Counted from the stretch's first letter, positions 24,967-34,829 are shown. The stretch: 54,544 nucleotides of DNA from Candidatus Bathyarchaeia archaeon (GCA_030019335.1 JASEET010000007.1:1-54544), one strand, 5' to 3'. Numbers and translations are program-made. Notes: a model not told the origin generated them from the letters alone.

Positions 24967-25851
24967 TCAGCGCTGAAGTTTTGGATTGAGTAATTCGCTT
25001 AGTCCCTCTTCAATAAGCGTGAATCCTAGGGCAAGGAGAATTATCATGATTCCGGGAAAGGTTATTACCCACCATGTACCACTTGAGAGGAGTGCCCTTC
25101 CATCCGTTAGGTCCCACCCCCAATCAGGGACATCTTTTGTAACTCCTAAACCGATGAAGGTTAAGCCAGCAGCCGTGAGGACAGCATCTGCAAAATTTAT
25201 TGTGGCTACTACTACTATTGATGGAATGACGTTTGGAAAAATGTAACGGAAAACTATTGTGTGCCATTTTGCACCAGACGCTCGGGCTGCCTCTACGTAG
25301 GTTAACTCTTTTATGCTTAAAACTTGGCTTCGAACTATCCTGAAGTATGATGGAATGTAAACAACAGCTATTGATAGAGCCATGTTGACGACGCCGGGGC
25401 CTAACATGGCAGCTATGGCGATTGCAATAACCAAGCCTGGGAATGCGTAAATGGCGTCTATCACTAGGGAACATGCTCTGTCAAAGATGCCGCCCACATA
25501 GGATGAGAATAGACCTAGAGGCACACCTATAAGGAAGCAGACGAGAACCGAAAGGGTTGAAATTTGAAGCATAATTGATCCACCGCATAAAATTCTGCTC
25601 AGCATGTCTTGACCGAGATGGTTTGTGCCCATGGGGAACTGTGAACTGGGAGGCGCTCTTATTGGACCAACACCTGTTTTGATTGGGTCATGCGGCCTTA
25701 TCCAAGGGGCAATCACCGTCATAATAACCAAAGCTGACAAAATTATTATTCCGAGAATGGCCATCCATCCTGAAGGACCCTTTTTAGTCAGGGAAGTTAA
25801 TCTAGGTATTAAGCGTGCAAGGATGCTTTGTTTGATTTTCACTTTGCTCAT
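24967..25851 (-). CDS. Oligo/dipeptide ABC importer permease (OppC/DppC-type)
   Basis: 294 aa with about six membrane segments, beginning with an N-terminal helix (WMAILGIIILSALVIMTVIA) and the OppC N-terminal motif HDPIKTG...GTNHLGQDMLSRILCGG. The EAA loop is EAARASGAKWHTIVFRYIFP. The second half of the permease heterodimer with the gene immediately upstream. Starts 13 bases after that gene's stop. Confidence 0.94.
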   Translation of the reverse strand: MSKVKIKQSILARLIPRLTSLTKKGPSGWMAILGIIILSALVIMTVIAPWIRPHDPIKTGVGPIRAPPSSQFPMGTNHLGQDMLSRILCGGSIMLQISTLSVLVCFLIGVPLGLFSSYVGGIFDRACSLVIDAIYAFPGLVIAIAIAAMLGPGVVNMALSIAVVYIPSYFRIVRSQVLSIKELTYVEAARASGAKWHTIVFRYIFPNVIPSIVVVATINFADAVLTAAGLTFIGLGVTKDVPDWGWDLTDGRALLSSGTWWVITFPGIMIILLALGFTLIEEGLSELLNPKLQR

Positions 25852-25863
25852 TTTGGCTTCCTC

Positions 25864-26910
25864 CTACAGTCTTATCCTTGGGTCAAAGTATGCGTACAGA
25901 ATATCTACGACAAGACTTACCAGTGTAACGAATAAGCCGAACATGACCACGGCGCCTTGAATTGCTGTGTAGTCTCTAAAGTTGATTCTGTCAACTATGT
26001 ATCTTCCAAGTCCCGGCCATGAAAACGTTGTTTCTGTGAGGATTGCCCCTCCTAGAAGTATGGCAAACTGTAATCCCATCATTGTGAGGATGGGTAGGAA
26101 GGCGTTTCTTAACGCATAACCGTAAGTTACTGTACTTTCTTTTAGACCCCTTGCTTTTGCAGCGGTAACAAAGTCAAGTCGAAGAGTTTCAAGCATGTTT
26201 GTTCTTGCCATTCTGATAAACATGCCTGAGAGGATAATTCCAAGTGTTAAGGAAGGTAGAAGAAGAGCTTTTAATGATTCAAAAAATTTGAAGAGGTTCC
26301 CCTCGAGAAGGCTGTCAATAGTATATAAGCCTGTTATGCTAGCAGGGGGGTCCACGGCGGGATTAAGGCGTAAGCCTGTTGGGAGCCAGCGAAGGTAAAC
26401 TCCGAAGATTAATTGGAAGATCATGCCGAGCAGGAAAATTGGGATAGCATATGTGACTGTTCCGAAACCTCTTATCAGGTGGTCTAGAATGGAGTTGTAT
26501 GACTTGGATGATACTACGCCAAGCAGTATTCCTATAACAGATGCTATTATCATGGAGTAAATAGCGAGTTCAAGCGTGGCTGGAAATGCGGAAAATATTT
26601 GTCCCCCAACCTCTTCGTATGTTTGCATCGATTTCCCCAAGTTAGGGTATCCATGCTCCAAGAAGTATCCAAAATCCACAAGACCCCAAAGGTAATCTAT
26701 ATACTGCGTCCACAATGGTTTATCCAACCCTAAGAGACGCCTCATCGTCTCCATCTGCTCAGGGGTTGCCTTTTTTTCAAAATGAAGTGCAACGGGGTCG
26801 CCTGGCAGGACACGCATGACTAAGAAGACCATGGAAAGCAGCAATAAGAGTGTGGGTATTGTGAGTAGTATTCTTGTGATGATGTACGAGCGGAGACCCA
26901 TAACTTTCAC
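25864..26910 (-). CDS. Oligo/dipeptide ABC importer permease (OppB/DppB-type)
   Basis: 348 aa, polytopic. N-terminal helix ITRILLTIPTLLLLLSMVFL, then the OppB hallmark MRVLPGDPVALHFEKKATPE and LGLDKPLWTQYIDYLWGLVD in the external loop. The EAA loop is TAAKARGLKESTVTYGYALR. Start at 26910, or the ATG three codons later (MGLRSYII). It follows the binding-protein gene by 42 bases. Confidence 0.94.
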   Translation of the reverse strand: MKVMGLRSYIITRILLTIPTLLLLLSMVFLVMRVLPGDPVALHFEKKATPEQMETMRRLLGLDKPLWTQYIDYLWGLVDFGYFLEHGYPNLGKSMQTYEEVGGQIFSAFPATLELAIYSMIIASVIGILLGVVSSKSYNSILDHLIRGFGTVTYAIPIFLLGMIFQLIFGVYLRWLPTGLRLNPAVDPPASITGLYTIDSLLEGNLFKFFESLKALLLPSLTLGIILSGMFIRMARTNMLETLRLDFVTAAKARGLKESTVTYGYALRNAFLPILTMMGLQFAILLGGAILTETTFSWPGLGRYIVDRINFRDYTAIQGAVVMFGLFVTLVSLVVDILYAYFDPRIRL

Positions 26911-26952
26911 TTTACGATTTGTACAAAATAGAAAAAGAGGAAATAAAACTTA

Positions 26953-28731
26953 CTACTTCCCGATATATATCAGCCAGTATCGCATGTCCTGTGTAATGTC
27001 TAGGTATATGCCGTAGACATCTGGTCTGGTTACAGCCCAAGCGCTACTTACGTAGAGTGGGACAACTGAGCACTGCTCCACAGCGATGTCGTCGATCTGA
27101 GCGTAAAGTTCTTCTCTGAGAGTCGTGTTTGTTGTGGCACGTGCTTGGTCATATAATGCAACCTGAGTTGCATTGTAGTAGTTGGTGTGAATCCATGAAG
27201 CCCAGTAAAGGAACGCATAGTCGTCTGGGTCAACGTAGTCCGGATACCAACCGTATATGTAAGCATCCATTATCTCGTCGTCTCTGTTTTTCTTGTAGCT
27301 TGCCCAGTCTGCAGACTTCAACGTCACATCTATAACGCCGCTTGCCTCAAGCGCTTCCTTGTAGACAAGACATTGCTCAGCGCTCATGGGATAATGCCCT
27401 GAAGATTCATACCATAAATCAAATTTCAGCTTGTTAGTTTCATTGTAGCCTGCGTCGGCAAGCAAGCTTCTAGTGAGCGTATAGTTTGCGTCTCCAAGCT
27501 TTTTGAATGCTTCAGTATGTCCTAACATGCCTGGAGGTATTATGCTATACAGGGGGTCCGATAAACCGAGGAAGACTGTTTCGCAAACAGTTGACCTGTC
27601 TAATGCAGCCGCAACCGCTACTCTCACTCTTCTATCGTTAAATGGTGCACGCTTTGTCTGGAAGCAGAGATATTGAATGAAGGCGCCGGTGCCCCACCAA
27701 ACCTTAACATTCGGTTTGCCCTCCAAATCAAGTACGTCCGTTGGACTGATATGTCTGAACGCTATATCTACGTCACCAGCTTCGACAGCCAGCCGAAGCG
27801 TTGAGGGGTCGCTGTAAAACCTGAATATTACGTGTTCTGTTTTCGGATATTCGCCAGTGGCATTCCAGTAGAAGGGATTTGCGTCTAGTTTGATCTCGAT
27901 GTCTCTTCCAGCTACACGCTTCCATTCTGATAAGAAATATGGACCGACAAATGCGACTGGAGTGCTTGCTCGTGGGTCTCCTGCTGTATATTCAACCTCT
28001 TCTATGGGAGCATAATTCGGATTAACAATTGCAGAGGCTCTGCATGCCAGAATTCCTAGGAACGGGCTGAAGGGGAAGTTCAGCTGGAACCTGACCTTGT
28101 ATGTGTCGAGGACTTCTGTGCGGTTTATGATGACGTCATAGCCTAGGCCTGCTGGTGCACCTTCGGGAATGCTAGGTATAAGTGCAATGGCCCTGTCAAA
28201 ACTATACTTGACGTGTGTGGCGTTAAACTCTGTGCCATCCCAAAATGTCACGCCTTGCCTTAAGTTGAAATCCCAAACGTCTAAATCTTCGCTGTAGTTC
28301 CAGCTTACCGCTAGCTCTGGAACAAAGTCAGCTCCCGTTTCGGATCCAGGTTTAACGCTGACGAGGGTGCCAGCTATTTGCTGTAGTATGCACCATCCGA
28401 AATAGTCATATGCTTGAGCCGGGTCGAGAGTTTTTTCAACAGAGTCTGTTGTTCCGACAACCAATGTCTTCTTCGCCAATGTCACCTTTGCCAAGGCAGC
28501 CTCCATTGCTGCTAACCTTGCTTCCAAGCTAACTATTGCTTCAAGGGTTATAGTTGTAAAGTCTCCTATTGTTGATGTCAGATTAAGCACATTTCCCGTT
28601 AGTGTGGATACGTCACTTGTCAATGTGGATAAATTGCCCACAACAGTTGTCGTATAAACCATTGTGCCGCTCGAAACTATTATGCCTATTAGAACCAGAA
28701 CAATTATTGCAAGGTCTATTCTTTCTGCCAT
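26953..28731 (-). CDS. Peptide ABC importer substrate-binding protein (SBP family 5), membrane-anchored
   Basis: 592-aa extracytoplasmic binding protein. Residues 6-32 (LAIIVLVLIGIIVSSGTMVY) are an uncleaved signal anchor. Residues about 33-90 are a Thr/Leu/Ala-rich heptad region (TLTSDVSTLTGNVLNLTSTI, SLEARLAAMEAALAKV) likely forming a coiled-coil stalk. From about residue 92 (TLVVGTTDSVEKTLDPAQAY) the SBP_bac_5 domain runs to the end (ELAVSWNYSEDLDVWDFNLR, VAVAAALDRSTVCETVF). It binds peptides or similar solutes outside the cell for the downstream permeases and ATPases. First gene of the operon; AAGGTG precedes the ATG. Confidence 0.93.
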   Translation of the reverse strand: MAERIDLAIIVLVLIGIIVSSGTMVYTTTVVGNLSTLTSDVSTLTGNVLNLTSTIGDFTTITLEAIVSLEARLAAMEAALAKVTLAKKTLVVGTTDSVEKTLDPAQAYDYFGWCILQQIAGTLVSVKPGSETGADFVPELAVSWNYSEDLDVWDFNLRQGVTFWDGTEFNATHVKYSFDRAIALIPSIPEGAPAGLGYDVIINRTEVLDTYKVRFQLNFPFSPFLGILACRASAIVNPNYAPIEEVEYTAGDPRASTPVAFVGPYFLSEWKRVAGRDIEIKLDANPFYWNATGEYPKTEHVIFRFYSDPSTLRLAVEAGDVDIAFRHISPTDVLDLEGKPNVKVWWGTGAFIQYLCFQTKRAPFNDRRVRVAVAAALDRSTVCETVFLGLSDPLYSIIPPGMLGHTEAFKKLGDANYTLTRSLLADAGYNETNKLKFDLWYESSGHYPMSAEQCLVYKEALEASGVIDVTLKSADWASYKKNRDDEIMDAYIYGWYPDYVDPDDYAFLYWASWIHTNYYNATQVALYDQARATTNTTLREELYAQIDDIAVEQCSVVPLYVSSAWAVTRPDVYGIYLDITQDMRYWLIYIGK

Positions 28732-28778
28732 TTGTTCTTCACCTTTTTATAAACACGCACTACATTTACTAGTTTAAG

Positions 28779-28788
28779 TTATATAAAA
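28779..28788 (-). promoter_or_regulatory. TATA box of the peptide importer operon
   Basis: Minus-strand TTTTATATAA about 52 bases before the ATG at 28731. Transcription should begin near 28757, leaving a leader that carries the AAGGTG ribosome site. Confidence 0.5.
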
Positions 28789-28901
28789 CTTACCTTACTC
28801 ACTATAAGAATAAAACCCGTGTTTCACTAAAAAGGCAGTTTTGAGTAGTTTTTATGAGACCTTAGAACAAGAATTCTAAAAGTTACCGTCAAAAGCCAAT
28901 G

Positions 28902-29369
28902 TTACTTGGTCACCAAAACTGGACAAGGCGCATTTCTGATTACTCCATCGCTTACGCTTCCCAAAAGTATCTCCCTAATTTTGCTTACACCCCTAGCACC
29001 CATAACAATCAAATCAAACTCGCCTTCTCTAGCAGTTTTAAGAATCTCTCGAACGATATGTCCCTCCTTAAGCAAAGTTTCAACCTGAATTCCTTCAGCC
29101 TCAACCCTCTTTTCACCATCTGCCAAAATGTTAGCGCCAGCCTTACGGGAAGCATCAACCACTTTAGAAAAATCTGCGGGAGCCATAACTGGAACCCGAG
29201 AGGGAGTTAAGGTTGTTGGTTCGGGCATAACAACGGGTCTCACCCCGACCGAATATACATGGATTAAAGTGATTTTTCCATCAAACTTTTTAGCTATTTG
29301 GACAGCAATCTCTAAGGCTCTTAGTGAATGTTCAGAACCGTCTAAAGGTACCAAAATTTTTCTAAACAA
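28902..29369 (-). CDS. Universal stress protein (UspA family), ATP-binding type
   Basis: 155 aa, single Usp domain. It begins MFRKILVPLDGSEHSLRALE, has the central FDLIVMGARGVSKIREILLG segment and ends GSVSDGVIRNAPCPVLVTK. The G-x2-G-x9-G(S/T) nucleotide loop is complete, so it probably binds ATP and dimerises. Start is a TTG at 29369 with AGGTGA upstream. Monocistronic. The exact role of archaeal Usp proteins is not established. Confidence 0.93.
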   Translation of the reverse strand: MFRKILVPLDGSEHSLRALEIAVQIAKKFDGKITLIHVYSVGVRPVVMPEPTTLTPSRVPVMAPADFSKVVDASRKAGANILADGEKRVEAEGIQVETLLKEGHIVREILKTAREGEFDLIVMGARGVSKIREILLGSVSDGVIRNAPCPVLVTK

Positions 29370-29536
29370 ACAATGTCACCTTCAATCCAAAACTAAATGA
29401 TATTACTTATTATTTTAAACTTCGTGTTGTTTCCAAATTTTCAAGAACCCTCTGTTCTGTCTTAACTGAACAATTAGAAAACAGTTTTATAGAAAAAATG
29501 AAAGGCGAGGCCATCCTACCGCCATGACTGCTTCAT

Positions 29537-32473
29537 TCATAGTGACTGCTTCTTCCTTCTTAAGCCGAGAACGACAACGACTATAACGATTACGACGATG
29601 ACAGTTATTGATATTAGGAACCATGGTTGTTCCCATAGTGCTGGAAGAGGCTGTCCCATAAGGGACCATATGCTGAGATGACTAATCGTTGCCCAGACAT
29701 AATGTTCTGTGGTATTTATCTGTGTGTCTATGGCTTCCCAGTTGTTGGTTGTTTCATTCCAATAGAATATTTTCAAACTGTTTTCGTCGAGTTCTAATTC
29801 GGATAGCTGTTCTGGCGTGTAGTAGATGCGTATAGTACCATTAACTGTTACATCCTCTGGATCAGCTGTGATTTGTATGTAATTGCCCAATACCTTATAT
29901 GTTCCTGGCGGAGGACTGACGTCTGCTGGCGCCGTTATGTTTTTGATGCATAGGGTTGCGAGCTTTGAAATGTTAGTTAAGGTTAAAACGCAGCTAGCAG
30001 TTTCTTTAGCATCGATCATAAACGGGTTGTCCTGTGTAATTGATGCTGGATTATAGACTGTCTCAACGTAGCCTTCCCACACCTTGAATATTAAACGCTT
30101 AAGTTTGCTAATGCTTTGGTTGTTCCAAATCATAGTGTTTCCCTCTGCAAACTCGTCTGGGTCCGGCACTCTCTCTGGGTCAGTTGGGTCTATAAACAAC
30201 GTCACCGTGTGGGTTCCGTTATTTCCGCCCTTCACTGCGATTTTTAGACGCTGCCCCGCGATAGGGGACTCATTTCCATAGTCCACTGATGTGAGATTGA
30301 AGAGTCTCTCAAGCCTAAAGCATGTGGCATTAACAGGGTCTATGGGAGGTGAGAGCATTATTCTGGTTAGCTCGCCTATAGCAGAGGTGCTACGTACTTC
30401 GAAGTTTATTTGAAGCTGTACTAGGTCTATTAGCGTTTGATTGAGGAATAGTTCTCTCCACGTTATTTGTGCAGGAGAGGTCAGGTTCATGTAACTCACT
30501 ATGTAACTCTTTACAAGGTTAACTTGAGCGTTCAAGTCTCCTTCAAGCGTGTATTCCATTCTGAGGTTTCCTGTGCTGTTTCTGTAGGTGAAAGATTGAT
30601 TGTAGGAGGTTACGTTGCACAACCTTGTTTTTTGCAGCGACTCAAATAGCTCTCTTAGTTCTGGAGGCATCTCCTCAGGCAAGGGATAAGTCGGATAATA
30701 GTATTCTTCTAGGTCGATCTCTCCGGAAGATGTTGCTCTTAGTTGCAACCTCCCTGTGGTACATGAGTAGGTTAGTTGTGTTTGAGCTTCGCTTATGTAT
30801 GGAAGTGTTGCATTTAGTGATATGACTGCGTAGATGATGGGATATAGAGGGCTGACCATGTAGGATGGGAAGGCTGGCTGTTCCATTGGTTGTAGGATGG
30901 CTGTGGCATTCTTTGCGATTTCAGCAAGTCCTCCTACTAGGTAGAGAACATCCTCCACAAATGTCATCCTTATTTCGACTTCACCAGTGTCATGCATGTA
31001 TACTATTTGAAAGTTTACGCTTTCAACGGAGTTAACCGTCGTGTTCAAAGCCGTATATATAATGTCGTGCACTTGCTCACGCGTTTCTAGTGGCATGTAA
31101 TAATAAGGTGGGAAAAACTGCATCATAATCACATACGTGATCATTTCGATAAAGTTTCCGTGGATACCTACATCAAAGTCCACCCAAGCACCTATGTTGT
31201 CGTATGGAGTAAGCGTTGTGTTTAGATTAGTGCACTCCAGTATTTCATTTGTCATTTCATAAAGTGAACCTGGCCCCATCCCCGGAATAGTACTGTCGTA
31301 TTGCATGAGTATGGCTTCTAGTGTTATTTGGTCTATACTGAAGCCAATGGCTGGATAGTCCCCGTAAATTACCAGCCCCTCGCCTGTAAGGGAGAGATAA
31401 GTCTTGTTTCCCTCGAAGCCTAGGCCGAAATCAAAGATTGGAAAGCCTGAAACCACGTGGAATGTGATGTTGCCTGTTAATGATTCGTTCATGTATTGTC
31501 CTGTTATTGTTACGTCGGTTACATTGAGTGGAAACATAGACCTTATGCTATCGGGCACAACGGTGGTGCAATTCATTCCCATACTTCCAATACCTTCGGA
31601 ATACGTCCCTAGCAGGGAGAGATCTGTTGTGTTGAATGGATACTCTGACGCAAGCCAAGGCGGCAGGGTCATGTTAACACTCAAATCTGAGCTGAATTGA
31701 GTGTCAGAATACTGTTCCTGATAAGAAACTTCGGTTGTGTTAAATGGCAGTTCTACTGGAAGCCTCGATACGACATCTTGCGGAACAACGAATGTAGAGT
31801 TTGCTGCTACTACTGTTAACTCACCGTTTTTTGTTATTTCAGCTGTGCCATAAACTTCAGGACTAGGGTTAAACGGAACCATATGCGCGTAATTTAATGC
31901 TCCTGATAAGGCGACACTGCCATTTGGATACACAGTGAACATCGCTTCCACATCGCTGAAATGAGCGTCAAATTCTGTATAGTTATACTGACGAGACAGC
32001 GGCAAGGCGCCTCCTGAATCCACAAATTCAATAATTGGCATAAACAGCTCGTAGCGCACTGACTGTAGCGAGATCCATGAGACCTTAGTTGGATTTAGAC
32101 CATATTGATGGATCATCGGTCCATAAAGGTATATGTCGACCATGTGGGTTCCAGGTGTCAGATATTCTCTTTTTGTATCAGATACGCTTATGCACGCGTC
32201 CATCCATCCTTCAGCTCTTAATCCATTTATGGTTACTATATAGTCGCCAGCAACAGAGACGTTAACTTCAACGCTGATCTTCAAATAGTCGAATTTTCCA
32301 CTGCCATCAGTGTCAATTCCCGCATCGCTAATGGTTCCGGTAAGACATGTATGAGTAGGTAATCTTGCTTCTTCAACTAGAGCCTGCGTAGGGAACAATA
32401 ATGGAGCGGAAAATGATGCAACCAAAAGAAATACCAGCATAAACACGAAGCTTTTCCTATATTTTTTGAACAT
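29537..32473 (-). CDS. Large secreted, C-terminally anchored surface protein (978 aa)
   Basis: No catalytic domain recognised. N-terminal signal peptide (SFVFMLVFLLVASFSAPLLF, then PTQA), a long extracellular beta-rich body with many N-glycosylation sequons (NxS/T), and one C-terminal membrane helix (WFLISITVIVVIVIVVVVLG) with a short positive tail RRKKQSL. The first 100 residues (GTISDAGIDTDGSGKFDYLK) look like a calcium-binding beta domain. Near residue 900 there is a ZU5/DUF-like strand region (YIQITADPEDVTVNGTIRIY followed by YWNETTNNW). It shares a short divergent promoter region with the FtsX/LolD-type ABC pair, hinting at a functional link. Confidence 0.85.
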   Translation of the reverse strand: MFKKYRKSFVFMLVFLLVASFSAPLLFPTQALVEEARLPTHTCLTGTISDAGIDTDGSGKFDYLKISVEVNVSVAGDYIVTINGLRAEGWMDACISVSDTKREYLTPGTHMVDIYLYGPMIHQYGLNPTKVSWISLQSVRYELFMPIIEFVDSGGALPLSRQYNYTEFDAHFSDVEAMFTVYPNGSVALSGALNYAHMVPFNPSPEVYGTAEITKNGELTVVAANSTFVVPQDVVSRLPVELPFNTTEVSYQEQYSDTQFSSDLSVNMTLPPWLASEYPFNTTDLSLLGTYSEGIGSMGMNCTTVVPDSIRSMFPLNVTDVTITGQYMNESLTGNITFHVVSGFPIFDFGLGFEGNKTYLSLTGEGLVIYGDYPAIGFSIDQITLEAILMQYDSTIPGMGPGSLYEMTNEILECTNLNTTLTPYDNIGAWVDFDVGIHGNFIEMITYVIMMQFFPPYYYMPLETREQVHDIIYTALNTTVNSVESVNFQIVYMHDTGEVEIRMTFVEDVLYLVGGLAEIAKNATAILQPMEQPAFPSYMVSPLYPIIYAVISLNATLPYISEAQTQLTYSCTTGRLQLRATSSGEIDLEEYYYPTYPLPEEMPPELRELFESLQKTRLCNVTSYNQSFTYRNSTGNLRMEYTLEGDLNAQVNLVKSYIVSYMNLTSPAQITWRELFLNQTLIDLVQLQINFEVRSTSAIGELTRIMLSPPIDPVNATCFRLERLFNLTSVDYGNESPIAGQRLKIAVKGGNNGTHTVTLFIDPTDPERVPDPDEFAEGNTMIWNNQSISKLKRLIFKVWEGYVETVYNPASITQDNPFMIDAKETASCVLTLTNISKLATLCIKNITAPADVSPPPGTYKVLGNYIQITADPEDVTVNGTIRIYYTPEQLSELELDENSLKIFYWNETTNNWEAIDTQINTTEHYVWATISHLSIWSLMGQPLPALWEQPWFLISITVIVVIVIVVVVLGLRRKKQSL

Positions 32474-32506
32474 TTTCTCAACCGAAAACCCTTATGTATT
32501 GGACGG

Positions 32507-32519
32507 TTATATATATTTT
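32507..32519. promoter_or_regulatory. Shared TATA region between divergent surface-protein and ABC genes
   Basis: TTATATATATTTT lies in the 87-base gap. Read on the minus strand it is about 40 bases before the ATG at 32473; on the plus strand about 50 bases before the TTG at 32561. One symmetrical element could serve both genes. Confidence 0.4.
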
Positions 32520-32560
32520 GAGTTCATATCCTTAGTCTAACAGAAGACGGAAGTAGACGT

Positions 32561-33748
32561 TTGCATCTCAGTGTAATGTGTCTGCGAAATCTCTTTCGCC
32601 GAAAAGCAAGAACTACTCTCTGTATAGCTGGCATAGCTCTGGCTGTAACATCCATGGTGGCAATAACCGCAACGATCACATCATACACTACGGCCATCAG
32701 AGAAATGAACACATTTTTCACGGGCGACATCCTGGTGGTCTCTAAGAGCCAGATAGTCATTCAAGCACTGCCCATCTCCGGAGGAAATCTGATAGAAACG
32801 ATAGAAGAGGACGTGAAAGGCATATCCGGAGTAGAGGCAACAGTGCCGCTGCTATTCCTCTTCTCCATGGAGCTCAGAAGCACCATAGAGATGATACCAA
32901 TAAACATAACTGTTGGAATCCCTCCTGGAAACTGGACGGTATTAACCGGCTCAACCCCCCTAAGAACCGGGGGAAGTTGGCCCTCTAAGAATGCATCCGA
33001 CGAGATCCTAGTTGGATCTTGTCTGGCAGACTTGACTGGTATAGCGGTTAACTCGACGATAAAGACAGGAAACCATATCTTGACTGTCAGAGGGATTCTG
33101 GATACACGTTCTGCCATACTGGGTCGTATGGTTATAATGCCTCTGAGGACAGCCCAAGAGATTTACCACTATCCGATGACCGTTAGCATGATTGTTGCTA
33201 AACCAGAGGAAGGAGTAAATGTCGAAGAGGTGGCGGATCGCATTGAAAGCGAACTCAACAATCCTACAGAACGCATCAAGGCTTTGACCAGCAAAGAAAG
33301 AAACAGTATAATTGACCCTCTCCTCGATGAGGTTAACATGTGGAACCTTGGAATATCAAGTGCTCTTTTTGTTACGAGCGTAATGATTGTAACCTTGGTC
33401 GCCATGGTCAACGTGTCTGAAAGAAGAAGAGACTTCGCGACCCTAGACGCGTTGGGCGCTTCGTTCACTTCTAAAGTTCTTATCGTCTTAACCGAAATAT
33501 GCTTCATCGGACTGCTTGGAAGCCTTATCGGAATTTTCTTGGGTGCAATTGCAGCCGTCACGATAGTAAGTATTTACACGAATATTCCCATCCAAACGCT
33601 TTTTCCCGACATCTTTACCATAGTCTCTCCACTCTTACTCACTAAAACTGTGGCTTGCATGGTAACAGCAAGTTGTGTTGCAGGTTTAATACCGGCCATC
33701 GCAGCAGCTAGAACAAGCGTCGCAGACATTTTGAGGGCTGAATATTGA
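32561..33748 (+). CDS. ABC transporter permease, FtsX/MacB-LolC type
   Basis: 395 aa. One N-terminal membrane helix (TLCIAGIALAVTSMVAITAT), a large extracellular MacB-periplasmic-core-like domain (residues about 45-260), then three helices in the FtsX domain (ALFVTSVMIVTLVAMVNVSE, GLLGSLIGIFLGAIAAVTIV and the last ending RTSVADILRAEY). This is the type VII ABC topology, used for mechanical work on envelope proteins or lipoproteins rather than classic transport. TTG start at 32561 with a weak ribosome site; ends overlapping the ATPase start by 4 bases. Confidence 0.88.
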   Translation: MHLSVMCLRNLFRRKARTTLCIAGIALAVTSMVAITATITSYTTAIREMNTFFTGDILVVSKSQIVIQALPISGGNLIETIEEDVKGISGVEATVPLLFLFSMELRSTIEMIPINITVGIPPGNWTVLTGSTPLRTGGSWPSKNASDEILVGSCLADLTGIAVNSTIKTGNHILTVRGILDTRSAILGRMVIMPLRTAQEIYHYPMTVSMIVAKPEEGVNVEEVADRIESELNNPTERIKALTSKERNSIIDPLLDEVNMWNLGISSALFVTSVMIVTLVAMVNVSERRRDFATLDALGASFTSKVLIVLTEICFIGLLGSLIGIFLGAIAAVTIVSIYTNIPIQTLFPDIFTIVSPLLLTKTVACMVTASCVAGLIPAIAAARTSVADILRAEY

Positions 33749-34419
33749 TAGTCAAAACCATAGAATTAACACGCACATATCGCCGTGGACCCTCCCACAT
33801 AGTGGCAGTTAACAAGGTGAACATAGAGGTAGAGAAAGCAACCTTTATTTCCATTATAGGACCATCTGGATCTGGGAAAACCACTCTTCTCAACCTTATT
33901 GGACTCAACGACCATCCGACTTCTGGAAAAATTTTGTTCATGGGCAAAGATGTCTCTCGCCTAGCTGATAGGGAACGAAGGAAAATCAGGCTTCAAAGCA
34001 TTGGTTTCATCTTCCAGACATTCAACTTGCTACCCACACTCACAGCCTTGGAAAATGTTGAGTTGCCAATGGCTTTAGCAAATGTCCCGCACAAAGTACA
34101 AAGGAAAAAAGCCCTCAAACTCCTAGGAAAAGTTGGGCTTACAAATAGGCTTCAACACCTGCCACGAGAGCTTAGCATGGGAGAGACGCAACGAGTGGCT
34201 GTAGCGAGAGCCCTTGCAAACGACCCGTCATTAATCCTTGCAGACGAGCCTACCGGGGAGCTTGATTCAAAAACCGCTACAGAGATAGTGAATCTGCTTT
34301 TTACACTAAGCAAAGAACACAAAACAACGGTGATTGTGGCAACGCATGATGAAAAAATAGTTGAAGTAGCAGATACAGTTTATACAATTCAAGATGGTAG
34401 GTTGAGACTTGAAGGCTAA
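33745..34419 (+). CDS. ABC transporter ATP-binding protein, MacB/LolD type
   Basis: 224-aa ATPase partner of the preceding FtsX-type permease. Walker A GPSGSGKTTLLN, Q-loop FIFQTFNLLPTLTALENVEL, signature LSMGETQRVAVARA (degenerate: LSMGE in place of LSGGQ), Walker B LILADEPTGELDSKTA and switch THDEKI. The first codon (TTG or ATT region at 33745) overlaps the permease stop, showing translational coupling. Substrate unknown; the divergent 978-aa surface protein is a candidate client. Confidence 0.93.
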   Translation: MIVKTIELTRTYRRGPSHIVAVNKVNIEVEKATFISIIGPSGSGKTTLLNLIGLNDHPTSGKILFMGKDVSRLADRERRKIRLQSIGFIFQTFNLLPTLTALENVELPMALANVPHKVQRKKALKLLGKVGLTNRLQHLPRELSMGETQRVAVARALANDPSLILADEPTGELDSKTATEIVNLLFTLSKEHKTTVIVATHDEKIVEVADTVYTIQDGRLRLEG

Positions 34420-34423
34420 GTAT

Positions 34424-34651
34424 TCACAGCAGCGAGAAGTCTGTGGATTTTATTTTTCCTTGCTGGTCTATGACGACTTCAAATTTTTCAGCCCATGGAT
34501 GCCCTTCCAAGTCTATGGGACATGTACCCCCAATTATCCAAGCCCCGTCTTTCTGCTTGACTGAGCAAACATCTATTTTCTCTGTGTCCTTCCTCTTTCT
34601 AAGGAAATCAACAGCTATTTGTTTTGCAACCTCTTCCGAAATAGCTTTCAT
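34424..34651 (-). CDS. Small hypothetical protein, PepSY-like (75-85 aa)
   Basis: Starts MKAISEEVAKQIAVDFLRKR at an ATG at 34651 (longer frame to 34681 possible). A helix is followed by beta strands (KDGAWIIGGTCPIDLEGHPW, AEKFEVVIDQQGKIKSTDFS). This helix-then-sheet order with a G-x-I-K end resembles half of a PepSY or cystatin-like domain; no signal peptide. Ends 4 bases from the convergent ABC ATPase stop. Function unknown. Confidence 0.6.
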   Translation of the reverse strand: MKAISEEVAKQIAVDFLRKRKDTEKIDVCSVKQKDGAWIIGGTCPIDLEGHPWAEKFEVVIDQQGKIKSTDFSLL

Positions 34652-34829
34652 GCATGCTTCCTCCACAATCGCCTTTAACATTCAGCTAAGAATGGCATAA
34701 GGATTATGAATGAAAAATCGTTAGTGAAGCTAAACACAGGCTTATTTACATACATACCCCGTGCGATAGATTCAAATCAGCAAACAACCAGCTTTACCTT
34801 GAAGGCAACGGTTTCGGAAAAGGAAGGAT

